Shown here: one piece after another, positions 51,549-61,104 of the stretch
How positions within the stretch are numbered: the first letter of the stretch is position 1
Layout: each line of letters starts with the position of its first letter
DNA from: UBA5486 sp036744795
Lineage (GTDB): Bacteria > Bacillota > UBA4882 > UBA10575
NCBI GenBank assembly: GCA_036744795.1
Contig: DAIOHK010000002.1
Coordinates: forward strand, 1-64,000
Length of the DNA: 64,000 nucleotides
Reading direction: 5' to 3'
Program-made: the position numbers and the translations under genes
Notes under the pieces: model-generated
What the model was told of the DNA's origin: nothing
Seen by the model: only the letters and a program-made list of their open reading frames with translations
Database searches by the model: none

Positions 51549-51712
51549 TATGTTAAAAGACCTCCTTATTTACCTGGCAAGATAATCAACCTCTTAATTA
51601 GCCAATTTAATTGTACACTGAATATACGGCAAAGGTTTAAAAATGATGTAAAATGAAGCTTAAAGAATCGAAAATTATCAGGAACACCGGTTTTAATAAC
51701 ATAAATAAAAAA

Positions 51713-51731
51713 CCCGACTTTCATAGTCGGG
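51713..51731 (-). terminator. Terminator of the tRNA Gly-Cys-Leu transcript
   Basis: CCCGACT and AGTCGGG form a perfect 7-bp stem with a five-base loop. On the minus strand it is followed by TTTTTTATTT. It lies about 75 bases beyond the tRNA-Leu 3' end. Confidence 0.85.
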
Positions 51732-51806
51732 ATGTTACTATCTACATTAATATTTATGTATTGAGCAAAAATAAAAAATTCCGGTTACCCGGAAATATAT
51801 TTTATA

Positions 51807-51894
51807 TGGTGGGAAAGGGGGGAATTGAACCCCCACGTCCTTTTGGGACAACGGATTTTAAGTCCGTAGCGTCTGCCGATTCCGCCACTCTCCC
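51807..51894 (-). tRNA. tRNA-Leu (anticodon TAA)
   Basis: An 88-base class II tRNA on the minus strand. GGGAGAG pairs with CTTTCCC, the anticodon loop is CTTAAAA, and a long variable arm GTCCCAAAAGGAC is present. The T-arm GGGGG-TTCAATT-CCCCC is followed by an encoded CCA. Confidence 0.93.
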
Positions 51895-51906
51895 ATTTGT
51901 TTACTT

Positions 51907-51980
<74 letters not shown>

Positions 51981-51989
51981 AAATAAAAC

Positions 51990-52064
51990 TGGAGCGGAAA
52001 ACGGGATTTGAACCCGCGACCCTCGCCTTGGCAAGGCGATGCTCTACCGCTGAGCTATTTCCGC
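51990..52064 (-). tRNA. tRNA-Gly (anticodon GCC)
   Basis: A 75-base cloverleaf on the minus strand. GCGGAAA pairs with TTTCCGC, the D-arm is AGCTCAGCGGTAGAGC, the anticodon loop is TTGCCAA, and the T-arm is GCGGG-TTCAAAT-CCCGT, with discriminator T and encoded CCA. It is first in the three-tRNA transcript. Confidence 0.93.
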
Positions 52065-52084
52065 TCTTGGCTCTTGCAAAAATT

Positions 52085-52114
52085 ATATTACCACAGATTA
52101 TTAGTGTATGTCAA
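52085..52114 (-). promoter_or_regulatory. Promoter of the tRNA Gly-Cys-Leu transcript
   Basis: On the minus strand TTGACA (52114-52109) and TAATAT (52090-52085) are 18 bases apart. A second -10-like TATAAT overlaps at 52087-52082. It is about 20 bases upstream of the tRNA-Gly 5' end. Confidence 0.75.
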
Positions 52115-52292
52115 GGATAATTTTATTGCTTTTTTGCTTTGCACTCACTTTTTTTCCAAAAACACTGGATTACGCAATCAATATATTGTGGTTAATTCTT
52201 AATTCAAACAATTATGCAATTCCTTAAATTAACTACTACATACGAGTTATCTAAACATTTTCTAGACTATTGATGAAACCCCTTACCAAGTC

Positions 52293-52321
52293 TTGACATT
52301 AACATGTCCATAAAATAAGAT
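52293..52321 (+). promoter_or_regulatory. Promoter of the 172-residue lipoprotein gene
   Basis: TTGACA (52293-52298) and TAAGAT (52316-52321) are separated by 17 bases. The ATG of the lipoprotein lies 58 bases downstream with an AGGAGGGAGG site between. Confidence 0.7.
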
Positions 52322-52378
52322 GAGAAAAGAAATAATAGTTAATATTGGTTAATTATTACTATAGGAGGGAGGATAATT

Positions 52379-52897
52379 ATGAAGAAAAGTTCTTGGGTTT
52401 ATGTGGTAGTTTTGCTGCTGATCATTTGTTTATTCGTTGGTTGCCGTAGTAAAAAAACACCCCCACCGGATTCTAAAGATATGATTAAGATCGATTCTCG
52501 TTATACAGCGGATTTTAAAGCTGATACTATAGAAGAAAAATATGCAGGTGCTTATTCAATCAATCCTGACCAAATTATTAATTTCTCGGAATGGGACTCC
52601 AGCATTAAGGTTGACTTTGATCCCGATAATCCAGGAGAGATCACCTTTACCAATACACTTCCGCGCCAACCACACAAGAACCAATATGTTAGGATTGCCT
52701 ATAAAAACGGATGGGGCTTGTTAAATTTAACGGTCCTCCACGGAGAGACCGGTAAAATAGGCATTGCTGTTCATGGAGATTTAGATTTAAGCGGGACTGA
52801 TAACGGGTTTTATGTAAAAGTAAAAAGTGATTCCAAAGATGTTGGTGCCTATAAACGAATCGTTGCGGGAACTTCTTTAACGGGATACAATCTTTGA
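52379..52897 (+). CDS. Small lipoprotein of unknown function
   Basis: A 172-residue lipoprotein, MKKSSWVYVVVLLLIICLFVGC, with lipidated Cys22. A short Lys/Pro-rich linker (SKKTPPPDSKD) leads to a mature domain with NPDQIINFSEWDSSIKVDF and a beta-rich end. AGGAGGGAGG precedes the ATG. It is a single-gene unit with its own promoter at 52293 and a strong terminator. I recognise no family. Its strong expression signals suggest an abundant envelope protein. Confidence 0.7.
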   Translation: MKKSSWVYVVVLLLIICLFVGCRSKKTPPPDSKDMIKIDSRYTADFKADTIEEKYAGAYSINPDQIINFSEWDSSIKVDFDPDNPGEITFTNTLPRQPHKNQYVRIAYKNGWGLLNLTVLHGETGKIGIAVHGDLDLSGTDNGFYVKVKSDSKDVGAYKRIVAGTSLTGYNL

Positions 52898-52912
52898 TAC
52901 GCGCTATCCTTT

Positions 52913-52944
52913 CCCCCCGCAAAGCGGGGGGGTTCTTTTTTTTT
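52913..52944 (+). terminator. Strong rho-independent terminator of the 172-residue lipoprotein gene
   Basis: CCCCCCGC and GCGGGGGG form a perfect 8-bp GC stem with an AAA loop, followed by TTCTTTTTTTT. It lies 16 bases after the stop. Confidence 0.92.
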
Positions 52945-53001
52945 ATTAATCTATCTCCATCCCACTTATCTTTCAGTTAATATTATGAACATAGTAATCA
53001 C

Positions 53002-53214
53002 AATCGTATCACGTCACTTTTAAAAATAAAAAGAATAATTTACATCGTACTCTTGACTTTGATTTAAAAGTAGTGCTTATCAATTCTGATCTAACCTTTA
53101 CTTAAATCCGGCGCCTTAACCGGATTATTTGAGGTGGTCTTCCTCGAATCCACTTGCGGTGTCAGAAGCAAGCAGGACAAGGCGCGAAGGGAGGATGGAG
53201 AGGAGATAATACTT
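53002..53214. repeat. Dispersed intergenic repeat, family R3, copy 2
   Basis: About 213 bases, ending directly at the stop codon of mutS2 (53216). It shares with 20465-20713 the blocks AATCGTATCAC, GACTTTGAT, ATCCGGCGC and CCGGATTATTTGAG, and the 62-base end block (58 identities). Unlike copy 1 it is not flanked by the 28-base direct repeat. No gene is seen in the gap 52945-53215. Confidence 0.7.
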
Positions 53215-53215
53215 G

Positions 53216-55567
53216 CTACCGATCTAATTCCACCACCGTAACACCCATCCCGCCTTCCCCAAATTCGCCCCACCGATAATTACGTACTCCCGGATGTTTC
53301 TTCACAAAATCATTGATCGCTGATCTTAATGCTCCGGTTCCTTTTCCATGGATCAGGCGAACCCAAGGTAAACCAACCAACAAGGCTTCATCCAAATATT
53401 TATCTGTTGCATTTAAAGCTTCCTCCACTGTTAGACCCCTTAAATCCAATTCCGGAGAGATCCTCTGGGCTTTATTTCTACTAAGATTAGCATATGTCGT
53501 CCCGATTTCCTCCTGCTGCTTGTCTTTTGGCAAAGCTACCGGTGACAATTGGTCTTTTTCCACCCAGACCCGGAGAGGACCGACCTGTACAAGAGCAGAA
53601 TCCTGATTTAAATCAAGGATCAATCCTTCTTGCTTTAAGGAAGCAACCAGAACCCGCATATCTAAAGCCAATTCTCCTTGATATTCCGTGCTTGGTTCTT
53701 CAGATGTTTCTTCTAATTCAACCAGTCTTAACTCCAAATCTTCACGAGCTGCATTGGCCAGTTTATTCTGTTCTACAGGCGGGGCCTCACGAAGACTCTT
53801 AAGTAAGTTCTCCATCTCCCGTCTAGTTTCTTTGACCATATTACGGGCTTCTTCTCGGGCTTTCTTCAATAAAGTTTCCCGTTCGGCTTTGAGTCTAGTC
53901 AGTTCTGCATTTAGCTCCTTTTCCTCGTTCTGGAGCCGGATGCGGAGGGAAGAGGCATCTCTTCGCTCTTGCTCTAATAAGTTCCGTTCTTTCATAATCT
54001 CGCCGATTAAATCCTCTACCCTTCTTTCGCCAGGTGCAAGCATTTTTCGGGCATTCTCAATTATTGATTGATCAAGCCCTAATCGGGAAGCAATAGCTAG
54101 TGCATTACTCCGTCCGGGTAACCCCATCAATAGGCGATAAGTTGGACGTAGCGTATCCGGATCAAATTCAACCGACGCATTCTGAACCCCAGGTGTATTA
54201 TAGGCAAAAAGTTTCAGATCACCATAATGAGTAGTTGCTATCGTTCGCACTTTCCGCCCATGAAGTTCTTCCAAAAGAGCAGTTGCAAGGGTTGCTCCTT
54301 CTGCTGGGTCTGTACCTGCCCCCAATTCATCTAAAAGAACCAGGCTTTTTTCATCCTGGACATCTTCTAAGATTGAAATAATATTCGTCATATGGGAAGA
54401 GAAGGTACTAAGATTCTGTTCGATGCTCTGTTCATCACCAATATCGCAGTAAATTCCGGTAAAAATCCCAATTTCCGAGCCGGATCTTGCCGGTAAATGC
54501 AAGCCAGACTGGCCCATCAAATTTAATAAACCAGCAGTCTTGAGGCTTACAGTTTTCCCCCCTGTATTCGGTCCGGTAATGACCATAGTATGGAAGTCTC
54601 TACCTAACTCCAGATCAATAGGTACTACTTCCCCTTCAAGTAAGGGGTGACGAGCGGCAATCAGGCGTATATAGCCCTGATCATTAATTACCGGCTCAGT
54701 TCCCATGATTTCAATACTAAAGCGGGCTTTGGCAAATGCCAAATCCAAACGGGCAAGAATTTTAAGATTAGCCAGAGCAGGAGTAGTAACTTCCCCTACT
54801 AAAGCACTGAGCAGAGCCAAAATCCTAGCTACCTCTTTTTCCTCTTCTGCTTCTACCTGTCGTAACTGATTATTAATCTCCACTACTGCCATAGGTTCAA
54901 TAAATAAAGTTGCTCCACTAGCTGATTGATCGTGAATGATTCCAGGGTAAATCGATTTATATTCTTGTTTGACTGGAATCACATAACGGCCATTTCTGAG
55001 TGTAACCAATGTTTCCTGGAGATACTTATTGGCATTAGGTCCGTGAATAATCGATTCCAGTTTATCTTTACTCCGATTCTGCAGAGTCCTAATCTGCTTC
55101 CGAAGACTGGATAATTTGGGGCTAGCATTATCCCCCACAATACCTTCGGGTTCAATCGCTTTCTCTATCGCCTTTTCGACCTCTGGAAAAACTTCTAGAT
55201 TAGTGGCTAGTGCCGAGAGAACAGGAAAGTTTTCTTCCCTCTCTCCGGCAAAAAAATTATTCATTAACCGGCAAGCCCTTAAGGTCTCACCTACTAATAA
55301 TAGTTCCTCCGGAGTTAAGATACTGCCAATTCCGGCTCTGCTTAATGCCTGACTGATATCGGCGCTTCCCCCTAATGGAACCCTTTGGGAATTCTGCCAT
55401 AAATCTTTTGCTTCAGTCGTCTGAGCCTGCCAGTTTTTAATCTCCTCCTGATTAGTAGAGGGTTTAAGGGCAAGAGCAAGCCTTTTTCCTAATTCACTAC
55501 TCGCATAAGAAGACAACCGGGTAAGAATTTTATTAAATTCTAGTACCCGGAAGGTCTTATCATTCAA
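53216..55567 (-). CDS. mutS2: MutS2 endonuclease
   Basis: A 783-residue protein. The core and clamp domains have LRNGRYVIPVKQEYKSIYPG and VHDQSASGATLFIEP-like IHDQSASGATLFIEP. The ATPase has Walker A TGPNTGGKTVSLKT (about 335-348), LVLLDELGAGTDP and the helix-turn-helix end. A Lys/Glu coiled coil follows, and the C-terminal Smr nuclease domain begins LDLRGLTVEEA and includes IHGKGTGALR. It lacks the mismatch-reading domain I of MutS. MutS2 suppresses recombination or, in some Firmicutes, rescues collided ribosomes. It lies 31 bases downstream of lon on the same strand. Confidence 0.95.
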   Translation of the reverse strand: MNDKTFRVLEFNKILTRLSSYASSELGKRLALALKPSTNQEEIKNWQAQTTEAKDLWQNSQRVPLGGSADISQALSRAGIGSILTPEELLLVGETLRACRLMNNFFAGEREENFPVLSALATNLEVFPEVEKAIEKAIEPEGIVGDNASPKLSSLRKQIRTLQNRSKDKLESIIHGPNANKYLQETLVTLRNGRYVIPVKQEYKSIYPGIIHDQSASGATLFIEPMAVVEINNQLRQVEAEEEKEVARILALLSALVGEVTTPALANLKILARLDLAFAKARFSIEIMGTEPVINDQGYIRLIAARHPLLEGEVVPIDLELGRDFHTMVITGPNTGGKTVSLKTAGLLNLMGQSGLHLPARSGSEIGIFTGIYCDIGDEQSIEQNLSTFSSHMTNIISILEDVQDEKSLVLLDELGAGTDPAEGATLATALLEELHGRKVRTIATTHYGDLKLFAYNTPGVQNASVEFDPDTLRPTYRLLMGLPGRSNALAIASRLGLDQSIIENARKMLAPGERRVEDLIGEIMKERNLLEQERRDASSLRIRLQNEEKELNAELTRLKAERETLLKKAREEARNMVKETRREMENLLKSLREAPPVEQNKLANAAREDLELRLVELEETSEEPSTEYQGELALDMRVLVASLKQEGLILDLNQDSALVQVGPLRVWVEKDQLSPVALPKDKQQEEIGTTYANLSRNKAQRISPELDLRGLTVEEALNATDKYLDEALLVGLPWVRLIHGKGTGALRSAINDFVKKHPGVRNYRWGEFGEGGMGVTVVELDR

Positions 55568-55598
55568 CAGGATCGCCTCCTTGAGCCTGTTTTAAATC

Positions 55599-57983
55599 TT
55601 ATCCGGCAAATTCTTTTGCATTGGGAATATTACTTCCTACCAGGGCCTCTTTGAGCACAGTATCCATTTCTCCCACCAATACGAACTTAAGTTCATTAGC
55701 TACATTTGCCGGGATCTCTTCCATATCTTTCTGATTTTCAACCGGAATTAACACTTTTTTTATACCGGCCCGGTGAGCAGCTAGTACTTTTTCTTTCAGG
55801 CCGCCAATTGGCAATACCCTACCCCTCAGAGTAATTTCACCAGTCATCGCCACATCGCTCCGGACTGGAACACCGGATAAAGCCGAAACTAATGCTGTAG
55901 CTATGGTAATCCCAGCCGAAGGACCATCTTTAGGAATTGCTCCTTCAGGAACATGGATATGCAAATCATATTTTTCATGGAAATCCTCAGGAACATCCAG
56001 AACTGAGGCCCGCGAACGAATATAACTAACTGCTGCTTGCGCTGACTCTTTCATCACATCACCTAATTTCCCTGTAAGCAGTAAGTTACCTTTTCCATTA
56101 ACCGCTGCCACCTCAACATTCAGAATTTCTCCGCCCACCTCGGTCCAAGCCAGTCCGGTAGCTACCCCTACCCGGTCATCCTCTTCCCGTACCCCATACC
56201 GATACTTAGGAATCCCCAGGAATTTTTGGAGATTCTGTTTGGTCAGTCTAACCGTCTGGGAAGAGCCACTTACTAGTTTCCGAGCTGTCTTCCGACAAAT
56301 CGTCGCCAATTCCCGTTCAAGGTTTCTAACCCCTGATTCCCGCGTATATGATCTGATTACTTCCGACAGGACCGTATCATTCAAGAGCAGATCCTTCTCA
56401 CTTAAACCATGCTGTTTAATCTGTTTAGGAAGAAGGTGATTTTTAGCAATCGCTACTTTCTCATCATCGGTATATCCAGCAATATGAATAATTTCCATCC
56501 GGTCAAGTAGCGGACGGGGAATATTATACATGGTATTGGCAGTAGTAATAAAAAATACCTTAGAAAGATCAAAAGGAACCTCAAGATAATGATCCCCAAA
56601 GGAATTATTCTGTTCCGGATCTAAAACTTCTAGTAATGCGGAGGAAGGATCTCCCCTAAAGTCCGTACTCATCTTATCAATCTCATCTAGAAGAAATACA
56701 GGGTTTTTTGCTCCAACCTGCTTCATTAATTGGATTATCTTACCAGGCATCGCCCCTACATAAGTACGGCGGTGTCCCCTGATTTCCGCTTCATCCCTCA
56801 CTCCTCCAAGTGAGAAACGGATAAATTTCCGGTTCATAGCCCGGGCAATAGAACGGGCTAGAGAGGTTTTCCCCACTCCAGGAGGGCCTACCAGGCATAG
56901 AATCGGCCCTTTTAGTTCTTTTGTTAATTTACGTACGGCTAGAAATTCGAGAATTCTTTCCTTGACTTTATCCAAACCATAATGGTCTTCATTCAGAATC
57001 TGCTCGGCAGAGTCCAGATCCAAATAATCCTCTGTACAAATATTCCACGGCAAGGAAAGAAGCCAATCAAGGTAATTTCGGACAACTACCGCCTCTGCTA
57101 CCATTGGTGGCATCTTCTCCAGTCGGTCAATCTCTTTCTCTACTTTCTCTCTTACTTCCTCGGGAAGTTCCAGTTTATTAAGACGCTCACGGAGTTCCTC
57201 AATTTCAGCTATTCTTTCATCTTTTTCACCTAACTCTTTCTGAATAGCCTTCATCTGTTCTTTCAGGTAATATTCCTTCTGAGTTTCCTCCATTTGCCTC
57301 CTGACTCGAAGTTGGATCTTCCGTTCCATCTGTATAATCTCCAACTCTTTTAAAAGGATAGAACAGAGTTTCTCCAACCGTTCCTCAGGAGCAATTGCTT
57401 CAAGGAGTATCTGTTTTTCTTCCACTTTCAGATTAAGATGAGAAGCTATAATATCAGCCAGTCTCCCGGGTTCCTCAACACTGGAGACTGCGATCAGCAC
57501 ATCAGGTTGTATCTTCTTACTGGTTTTAATATACTGTTCAAACTGGTAAAGAGTAGTCCTCATTAAAGCCTCAAGTTCAGCACTTTTCTCCTGAGCTTCT
57601 TCAATCTTTTCTACTTTTACCCGATAATATGGGTCAGTCTGGGGAAAATCCTTTATTTTTACCCGGCTGATACCTTCCACCAAAACACGGATCGTATTAT
57701 CAGGCAATTTTAATAATTGCTTGATTTCAGCTAAAGTTCCCGTCCGATAAATATCTTGGGGATCTGGTTCATTCGTCTTGGCCTGATGCTGAGTAGCAAG
57801 AACAATCATTCTATCATTAACCATCGCTTCTTCTAAAGCACTTATAGATTTCTCCCTTCCCACATCAAGATGGATAATAACATAGGGAAAAACAATAACG
57901 CCCCTTAAAGGAAGAAGCGGCAAATCCATTTGATTCTCATTTCCTATAAACTTTCGCCAATTAATTGCAGCTGCCGCCGCCAC
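55599..57983 (-). CDS. lon: ATP-dependent protease Lon (LonA)
   Basis: A 794-residue soluble LonA. The N-domain begins near MDLPLLPLRGVIVFPYVI. The AAA+ module has Walker A CLVGPPGVGKTSLA (about 365) and Walker B VFLLDEIDKM. The protease domain carries the catalytic Ser in KDGPSAGITIATALVSAL and Lys in GGLKEKVLAAHRAGIKKV. It degrades damaged and regulatory proteins. The start is GTG with GGAGGTG upstream; the first 18 residues (Ala-rich) precede the usual start of the family, and ATG at residue 19 is an alternative. Upstream gene of the lon-mutS2 pair. Confidence 0.94.
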   Translation of the reverse strand: MAAAAAINWRKFIGNENQMDLPLLPLRGVIVFPYVIIHLDVGREKSISALEEAMVNDRMIVLATQHQAKTNEPDPQDIYRTGTLAEIKQLLKLPDNTIRVLVEGISRVKIKDFPQTDPYYRVKVEKIEEAQEKSAELEALMRTTLYQFEQYIKTSKKIQPDVLIAVSSVEEPGRLADIIASHLNLKVEEKQILLEAIAPEERLEKLCSILLKELEIIQMERKIQLRVRRQMEETQKEYYLKEQMKAIQKELGEKDERIAEIEELRERLNKLELPEEVREKVEKEIDRLEKMPPMVAEAVVVRNYLDWLLSLPWNICTEDYLDLDSAEQILNEDHYGLDKVKERILEFLAVRKLTKELKGPILCLVGPPGVGKTSLARSIARAMNRKFIRFSLGGVRDEAEIRGHRRTYVGAMPGKIIQLMKQVGAKNPVFLLDEIDKMSTDFRGDPSSALLEVLDPEQNNSFGDHYLEVPFDLSKVFFITTANTMYNIPRPLLDRMEIIHIAGYTDDEKVAIAKNHLLPKQIKQHGLSEKDLLLNDTVLSEVIRSYTRESGVRNLERELATICRKTARKLVSGSSQTVRLTKQNLQKFLGIPKYRYGVREEDDRVGVATGLAWTEVGGEILNVEVAAVNGKGNLLLTGKLGDVMKESAQAAVSYIRSRASVLDVPEDFHEKYDLHIHVPEGAIPKDGPSAGITIATALVSALSGVPVRSDVAMTGEITLRGRVLPIGGLKEKVLAAHRAGIKKVLIPVENQKDMEEIPANVANELKFVLVGEMDTVLKEALVGSNIPNAKEFAG

Positions 57984-58411
57984 GGCTACACACCTCCATA
58001 AAAATCATATGATGCCAAAAAACTTAAAAATGAATAATATTATTCATAATAAGCTTCATCAACATTTAATAACTAACAACCTAAATATAATATGGCCTTC
58101 CTAAGCAACCTCACTTTGGATGATTATTTTACATAAAGCCATATATTCTGTAACATCTATTACTTTCCTTCCGTTGTTTTTTGGCGGAGTCAACGAATTC
58201 TGGAGTGTATACAATATTTTCCCATGTTAAGGGTTTGCATTATGATTAATCAAATAAAAACTGCTTAAGAGCTTTCCCTGTTCTCATCAAGACTTTTGTT
58301 TATGTTTTGACAAATTGAAGTAAAAAACCTCTTTAAAAAAGGTTAAATATTCTTCTTGAAGGATTTTACTGTATCAGAAAGAATATTTCACCAAATGGAG
58401 GTGAGCCACTT
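57984..58411. other. 428-base divergent intergenic region between lon and the UPF0182 gene
   Basis: AT-rich and without a gene. On the plus strand TTGACA at 58307-58312 could be a -35 for the UPF0182 gene, but no good -10 is found at the right distance. Just after it AACCT and AGGTT flank a short T/A tract (about 58327-58345). No CIRCE or CtsR-like operator is evident for lon. Confidence 0.45.
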
Positions 58412-61051
58412 TTGAAAAAAAAGGTTTTTATCTCAATCATCCTCTTATTCGTGGCTGGAATCGCTTTATTTACATTCTTTTCTGATCAGGCTCTAGATTG
58501 GTTATGGTATAGAAGTCTCGGCCAAACCCAGGTGTTCTGGATCCCCTTACTGACAACTGCTTTTTTTCGGCTTACTACAGGATTTTTCTTTTTCGTTTTT
58601 CTCTTTATCAATCTCCGGCAAACAAGAAAAGCTTTTTCAGAACTTTCAACCGGAGTTGATTTTACCTCGGGGAAACACTTTTTGATCTCGGCTTTATCAG
58701 CCTTGGGATTAACCTTTTTCTTATTGCCCGGTTTCTCTTTAGACTGGAGTATAGTACAGCAGTTTTTACATAAAACCAGCTATGGAGAGTTTGATCCGAT
58801 TTTCAACAAAGATTTAGGGTTTTACTTGTTTTCTTATCCATTATATCAAAAGGTAGCCCTTTCCTTCCTTGGCTTAATTATTCTTTCTTTCTTAAGCACG
58901 GCTTTGTTTTACCTATTAGCCCAGGCTTACTGGACCAAGGATAATAAATTTCAATTCTGGCCCCGGGCTCGTATCCACCTTACTCTGCTTGGAACTTTGT
59001 TTTTTCTTGTTAAAGCCTGGGATCATCACTTAAGTAAATTTGGTTTACTCTACGAAGAGCACTCCCTTTTGACAGGGGTAAATTTTACTGCTAATTATAT
59101 CAAAATTCTCGGTTGCAACCTTTTGACAATAACGGCTATAGCTGCCGGAATCTTTTTTATCTGGTCGATCTTTAATAAGCGCCCTTATCGTCTGCTCCTA
59201 ACTGGTATCGGTTTATGGCTGGGAACTTCTATTCTATTTGGTCTTGTTCTTCCCCCAGTCGTTGATTCTTTATTGGTCAAACCTAACCAGTTCATTGTAG
59301 AAGAAAAATATCTTGATTACCATATTCAATTTACCCGGCTGGGATTTGGCCTTAACCGGATTAAAGAAGAACCTTATAATATAGATCAAAACGCCGACTT
59401 GAAACTGGTAGAAGATAATCATCCATCTCTAGAAAACCTCCGAATTTGGGATTGGCGACCACTACTTCCTACCTACAATCAATTACAATCAATCCGTTCA
59501 TATTATGCTTTCAGGGATCTTGATATTGATCGTTATTCTACATCTACCGGAGAAAAACAAGTAATGATCGCCGCCCGCGAACTCGACCCTGAGCAAATCG
59601 GAAGATACAATTGGCTAAACAGTCACCTTACCTATACGCATGGTTATGGTCTGGCTGTAAATGAAATTAGTAAAGCAAACAAAGGAGGACAACCGCTCTT
59701 TATCATTAAAGATCTTCCACCAGTAGTTAATCCTGATTTTTCAGAGCTTAAATTAACCCGTCCTGAGATCTACTTTGGTGAAGGAAAAAAGGATTATATC
59801 ATTGTCCGAACTAAAGAAAAAGAATTTGATTACCCGTTAGGTACTGGAAAAAGCATAACAACTACCTATCAGGGGCGAGACGGAATCTCTCTGCGGCGAC
59901 CACCCATCAGACTACTTTTTGCTGCTAAACTACGCGAGAGCAACCTAATTCTCTCCGGATATATTCAAGAAAAAAGTAAAATACTATTATACCGGAATAT
60001 TCAGGAGCGGGTTACTAAACTGGCACCCTTCCTCAGTCTTGATTCGGATCCTTATTTAGTAGTGGCTGATGGAAGATTATTTTGGATGATAGATGCCTAT
60101 ACCAATTCCCAGTATTTTCCCTACTCCAAGAAACATCAAAATGGATTCAACTACATCCGGAACTCTGTCAAAATCATAGTCGATGCTTACCATGGCACAG
60201 TAGATTTTTATATCATCGATGAGAATGATCCGCTTATTAAAACCTGGGAGAAGGTTTTTCCCGGACTATTCAAACCTTTTACCGCCATGCCTGAAACACT
60301 CAAAAAGCATATCCGGTATCCGGAGTTCCTCTTCTCTATACAACAGGATATGCTATTAAATTATCATATGACAGATCCTAAATCATTTTATGAAAAAGAA
60401 GATTATTGGAATCTTCCCACACAAATCTATGATAGTAGCGAAGAAGAAGTAAAACCATCCTATGTTACCCTTCTCCTTCCCGGAAAAGAGCAGGAAGAAT
60501 TTCTATTGATGCAAACCTTCACTCCCCACGGGAAACAAAATATGATCGCTTGGTTAGTAGCCCGCTGTGACCAACCTAACTACGGCCAATTGATTCTTTA
60601 TCACCTTCCCAAAGGAACAAATACTTACGGGCCAATGCAAGTAGAAGCGAGAATCGGACAGAATCCCCAGATCTCAGAGATGATCTCCCTTTGGAACCAA
60701 AACCAATCACGTTTAATCCGGGGGAATCTCATGGTAGTTCCACTCGAAAATACTATTCTTTATGCCGAACCTTTTTATATCGTATCTGAACAGGGAGAGA
60801 TCCCGGAATTAAAGAAAATAGTAATGGTATATAGAGATCAAGTGGTGACTGGAGATAGCGTTAAAGAAGCCTTTGCCCAGCTTAAAATGGATATTTCTCC
60901 ACCTCAACCAGCCGTTGATGAACCCCAGAGCCCGGTAACTGAGGAAGCCGAGCTTCAAAAAAACAAAGGCATTAATCCGGAAGCATTAATGAAACTTGAA
61001 AACAAAATCCATGAAGCGCTGGAAATAATTGAACAACTAAAAAGTAATTAA
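58412..61051 (+). CDS. UPF0182 family membrane protein
   Basis: An 879-residue protein. The N-terminal 300 residues contain about seven membrane helices, beginning KKKVFISIILLFVAGIALF and including FNKDLGFYLFSYPLY, the conserved UPF0182 F-x-x-D-x-x-F-Y motif. The remaining 550 residues are extracytoplasmic, with IDRYSTSTGEKQVMIAARE and LNYHMTDPKSFYEKEDYW as family-typical segments. The last 70 residues add a Gln/Glu-rich tail with a coiled coil. The start is TTG with GGAGGTGAG upstream. The family (COG1615) has no established biochemical role. It stands alone and is divergent from lon. Confidence 0.9.
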   Translation: MKKKVFISIILLFVAGIALFTFFSDQALDWLWYRSLGQTQVFWIPLLTTAFFRLTTGFFFFVFLFINLRQTRKAFSELSTGVDFTSGKHFLISALSALGLTFFLLPGFSLDWSIVQQFLHKTSYGEFDPIFNKDLGFYLFSYPLYQKVALSFLGLIILSFLSTALFYLLAQAYWTKDNKFQFWPRARIHLTLLGTLFFLVKAWDHHLSKFGLLYEEHSLLTGVNFTANYIKILGCNLLTITAIAAGIFFIWSIFNKRPYRLLLTGIGLWLGTSILFGLVLPPVVDSLLVKPNQFIVEEKYLDYHIQFTRLGFGLNRIKEEPYNIDQNADLKLVEDNHPSLENLRIWDWRPLLPTYNQLQSIRSYYAFRDLDIDRYSTSTGEKQVMIAARELDPEQIGRYNWLNSHLTYTHGYGLAVNEISKANKGGQPLFIIKDLPPVVNPDFSELKLTRPEIYFGEGKKDYIIVRTKEKEFDYPLGTGKSITTTYQGRDGISLRRPPIRLLFAAKLRESNLILSGYIQEKSKILLYRNIQERVTKLAPFLSLDSDPYLVVADGRLFWMIDAYTNSQYFPYSKKHQNGFNYIRNSVKIIVDAYHGTVDFYIIDENDPLIKTWEKVFPGLFKPFTAMPETLKKHIRYPEFLFSIQQDMLLNYHMTDPKSFYEKEDYWNLPTQIYDSSEEEVKPSYVTLLLPGKEQEEFLLMQTFTPHGKQNMIAWLVARCDQPNYGQLILYHLPKGTNTYGPMQVEARIGQNPQISEMISLWNQNQSRLIRGNLMVVPLENTILYAEPFYIVSEQGEIPELKKIVMVYRDQVVTGDSVKEAFAQLKMDISPPQPAVDEPQSPVTEEAELQKNKGINPEALMKLENKIHEALEIIEQLKSN

Positions 61052-61104
61052 TTAAATGCATTATGCAATTTCATAAATAAAAATTTATAAAGGAGGAGAA
61101 AAAA

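Noticed and set aside
53313..55352. Several plus-strand open frames of 60-130 codons within mutS2
   Set aside because: All are opposite a complete MutS2 with Walker and Smr motifs; they are composition shadows.
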